From Synergistaceae bacterium (GTDB lineage: Bacteria > Synergistota > Synergistia > Synergistales > Aminobacteriaceae): a stretch of DNA of 7,103 nucleotides. The translations under genes were made by a program, and so were the position numbers. The stretch is taken from NCBI GenBank assembly GCA_031273365.1, contig JAISSA010000123.1, positions 1-7,103 on the forward strand, written 5' to 3'. The notes beneath the pieces were generated by a model. It searched no databases. It worked only from the letters and a program-made list of their open reading frames with translations, and had not been told where the DNA came from. This document shows, in pieces, positions 6,006 through 7,103 of the stretch (positions are counted from its first letter, which is position 1; every line of letters begins with the position of its first letter).

Positions 6006-7103
6006 TTGAAACGGTCATTCTTTTTCTCGTTCCAGGGGAAGGTTTTTTTCGTCCTGTTTTTGTTGTTGAGCGTCCCTGGAATCGCGACGTGGTACATGGT
6101 GAGATACGTAACGGGAAACATTCTGCTGAATGAGAAAAGCAGCGGCCTTTTGAAGATCGCCAAAGTTCTCGAAAAACGCCTCTCCCCCGGCGGGTACGAC
6201 GAGCTGTTCCGGGAAGCCGGCGCTGAATCCGCCACGCGTGAGGAGAAGATAATCGCTCTGAACCGGGCGCTGCGCGACGTAACGGACGAAGTGGCCTCCG
6301 TCGCTTCGGGGCTGGGTGTGGGGTTTTACGCGCGCGAACTCGACGCCATAGTGACGTATGGGCCATCGTCCGAATTCGACGAAACGGTGGGGAAACCTAT
6401 CGCTCCGGATCACCCGGGGCGCGAGGTCATGAGGACGAATATCCCCCAGGTCAGAACGGGCACCATGGTGAGGGGCAATATCCTGAACGCGATGCAGCCG
6501 ATACAGCGAGGCGGGCGCGTCATCGGCTATGTATGGGCCAATGAGCTTACGAGCGACATCGAGCATCAGTTCGGCGCTTTCGCGGGCCGGGTGTTCGCGG
6601 TCATCGCGCTTTCTTACGTCCTGACAATAGCCCTTGTTCTGCTGCTCTCGCGCAGGACGTTCCGCGACATAGAGCGCATTATCGGCGGTTTGAGAAACCT
6701 GAGATCCGATCTTTCGATAAAGCTGGAGCCGGCGTCCGGATGGCTGGGCGACGTGGTCGACAGCATCAACGCCATGGCGGTGGACGTCCTCGGCGCAAAA
6801 GAGGAGACGGAACGCGCCGTATCCGCCCTGCAGGGCATTATGAGCAACGTCGACGCGATGATCTACGTATGCGACCCCGGGACGAAACAACTCGTCTACG
6901 TCAACGGATGGCTGACGGAGTTGCTGAAGTGCGGCGATGTCGAGGGAGAGGTCTGCTACAGGTCGCTTTACGGAAGAGACTCCACCTGCGGGCACTGTCC
7001 TCACGAGCGCTTTTTCGGAAGCGGCGGGGAGGCCGACTTCAGCCCGATACGGCAGGAGATTCACAACGACCTCGTGAACCGCGATTTTCTGGTGACCGAC
7101 CGG
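6006..7103 (+). CDS. Membrane sensor histidine kinase, N-terminal part (sensor, HAMP-like, PAS); C-terminus cut by window edge
   Basis: The first 366 residues of a probable two-component sensor kinase; the frame is open to the last base. The order is a short basic N-terminus, membrane segment (about 13-33), extracytoplasmic region (about 35-192), second membrane segment (about 195-215), HAMP-like linker (about 215-265) and a PAS domain from about 272 (LQGIMSNVDAMIYVCDPGT). The end of the sensor region, MQPIQRGGRVIGYVWANELT (163-182), resembles the DcuS/CitA-like sensors that bind organic anions, a plausible match to a TRAP operon. The PAS domain has C317 and CGHC (328-331). His-box and ATPase domains are not visible, so the kinase call is inferred from architecture. 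The start is TTG at 6006, set by GAGGT 7 bases upstream (AAAGAGGTG at 5991-5999) and by the promoter at 5943-5951; the next in-frame ATG (residue 31) would remove the first membrane segment. A cognate response regulator is expected to the right. Confidence 0.85.
   Translation, partial: MKRSFFFSFQGKVFFVLFLLLSVPGIATWYMVRYVTGNILLNEKSSGLLKIAKVLEKRLSPGGYDELFREAGAESATREEKIIALNRALRDVTDEVASVASGLGVGFYARELDAIVTYGPSSEFDETVGKPIAPDHPGREVMRTNIPQVRTGTMVRGNILNAMQPIQRGGRVIGYVWANELTSDIEHQFGAFAGRVFAVIALSYVLTIALVLLLSRRTFRDIERIIGGLRNLRSDLSIKLEPASGWLGDVVDSINAMAVDVLGAKEETERAVSALQGIMSNVDAMIYVCDPGTKQLVYVNGWLTELLKCGDVEGEVCYRSLYGRDSTCGHCPHERFFGSGGEADFSPIRQEIHNDLVNRDFLVTDR

Noticed and set aside
6015..7064. A 349-codon open frame on the minus strand opposite the sensor kinase
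   Set aside because: The sense strand has a promoter, ribosome binding site, membrane segments and PAS motifs; the antisense product shows no recognisable family and has the composition of a shadow frame.
1..7103. CRISPR arrays, tRNA or rRNA genes, insertion sequences, integrase or toxin-antitoxin genes
   Set aside because: No regularly spaced repeats, tRNA-like cloverleaf, rRNA-like sequence, transposase motif or terminal inverted repeats were recognised by eye.

Overview
The window carries one end of a catabolic operon running leftward (minus strand) and the start of a divergently transcribed sensor histidine kinase on the plus strand. Coding DNA looks GC-rich and the roughly 510-base gap between the two units is AT-rich. 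TRAP-transporter genes, strong AGGAGG-type ribosome binding sites, GTG/TTG starts and a PAS-containing kinase with a Cys-x-x-Cys motif fit a Gram-negative, probably anaerobic bacterium. Synergistota or a sulfate-reducer-like lineage are guesses from style only; nothing in the window fixes the taxon.

Minus-strand operon, in order of transcription (right to left): a xylose-isomerase-like TIM-barrel protein (4644-5480), a CoA-acylating aldehyde dehydrogenase (3156-4571), a thiamine-diphosphate (ThDP) enzyme of the acetolactate-synthase superfamily (1299-3134), the TRAP small permease DctQ (690-1274) and the TRAP large permease DctM (690 down to the left edge, C-terminus missing). The genes are tightly packed: gaps of 21 and 24 bases, a 1-base TGATG overlap for dctQ/dctM, and one 72-base gap with a small hairpin between the first two genes. 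No TRAP solute-binding protein (DctP) is in the window; it probably lies to the left or elsewhere.

Divergent control region (5481-6005): a minus-strand promoter with a perfect TTGACA -35 box, a 17-base spacer and TTAAAT; two 15-base direct repeats abutting its -35 box on the upstream side; an 8+5+8 perfect palindrome inside the predicted leader; two small leader hairpins; an isolated 110-base GC-rich island; and an extended -10 promoter (TGCTATAAT) for the kinase.

Plus strand: a two-transmembrane sensor kinase (6006 to the right edge) with an extracytoplasmic sensor domain, HAMP-like linker and PAS domain. The kinase core lies beyond the window.

Inferred working model: the kinase and an unseen response regulator sense a small organic anion and switch on the operon. 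DctQM with an unseen DctP imports the substrate. The TIM-barrel enzyme rearranges it, the ThDP enzyme cleaves or decarboxylates it to an aldehyde, and the acylating dehydrogenase turns the aldehyde into an acyl-CoA. I do not recognise this gene combination as a named pathway. A sulfonate (sulfoacetaldehyde-type chemistry) is one candidate substrate class, not a demonstrated one.
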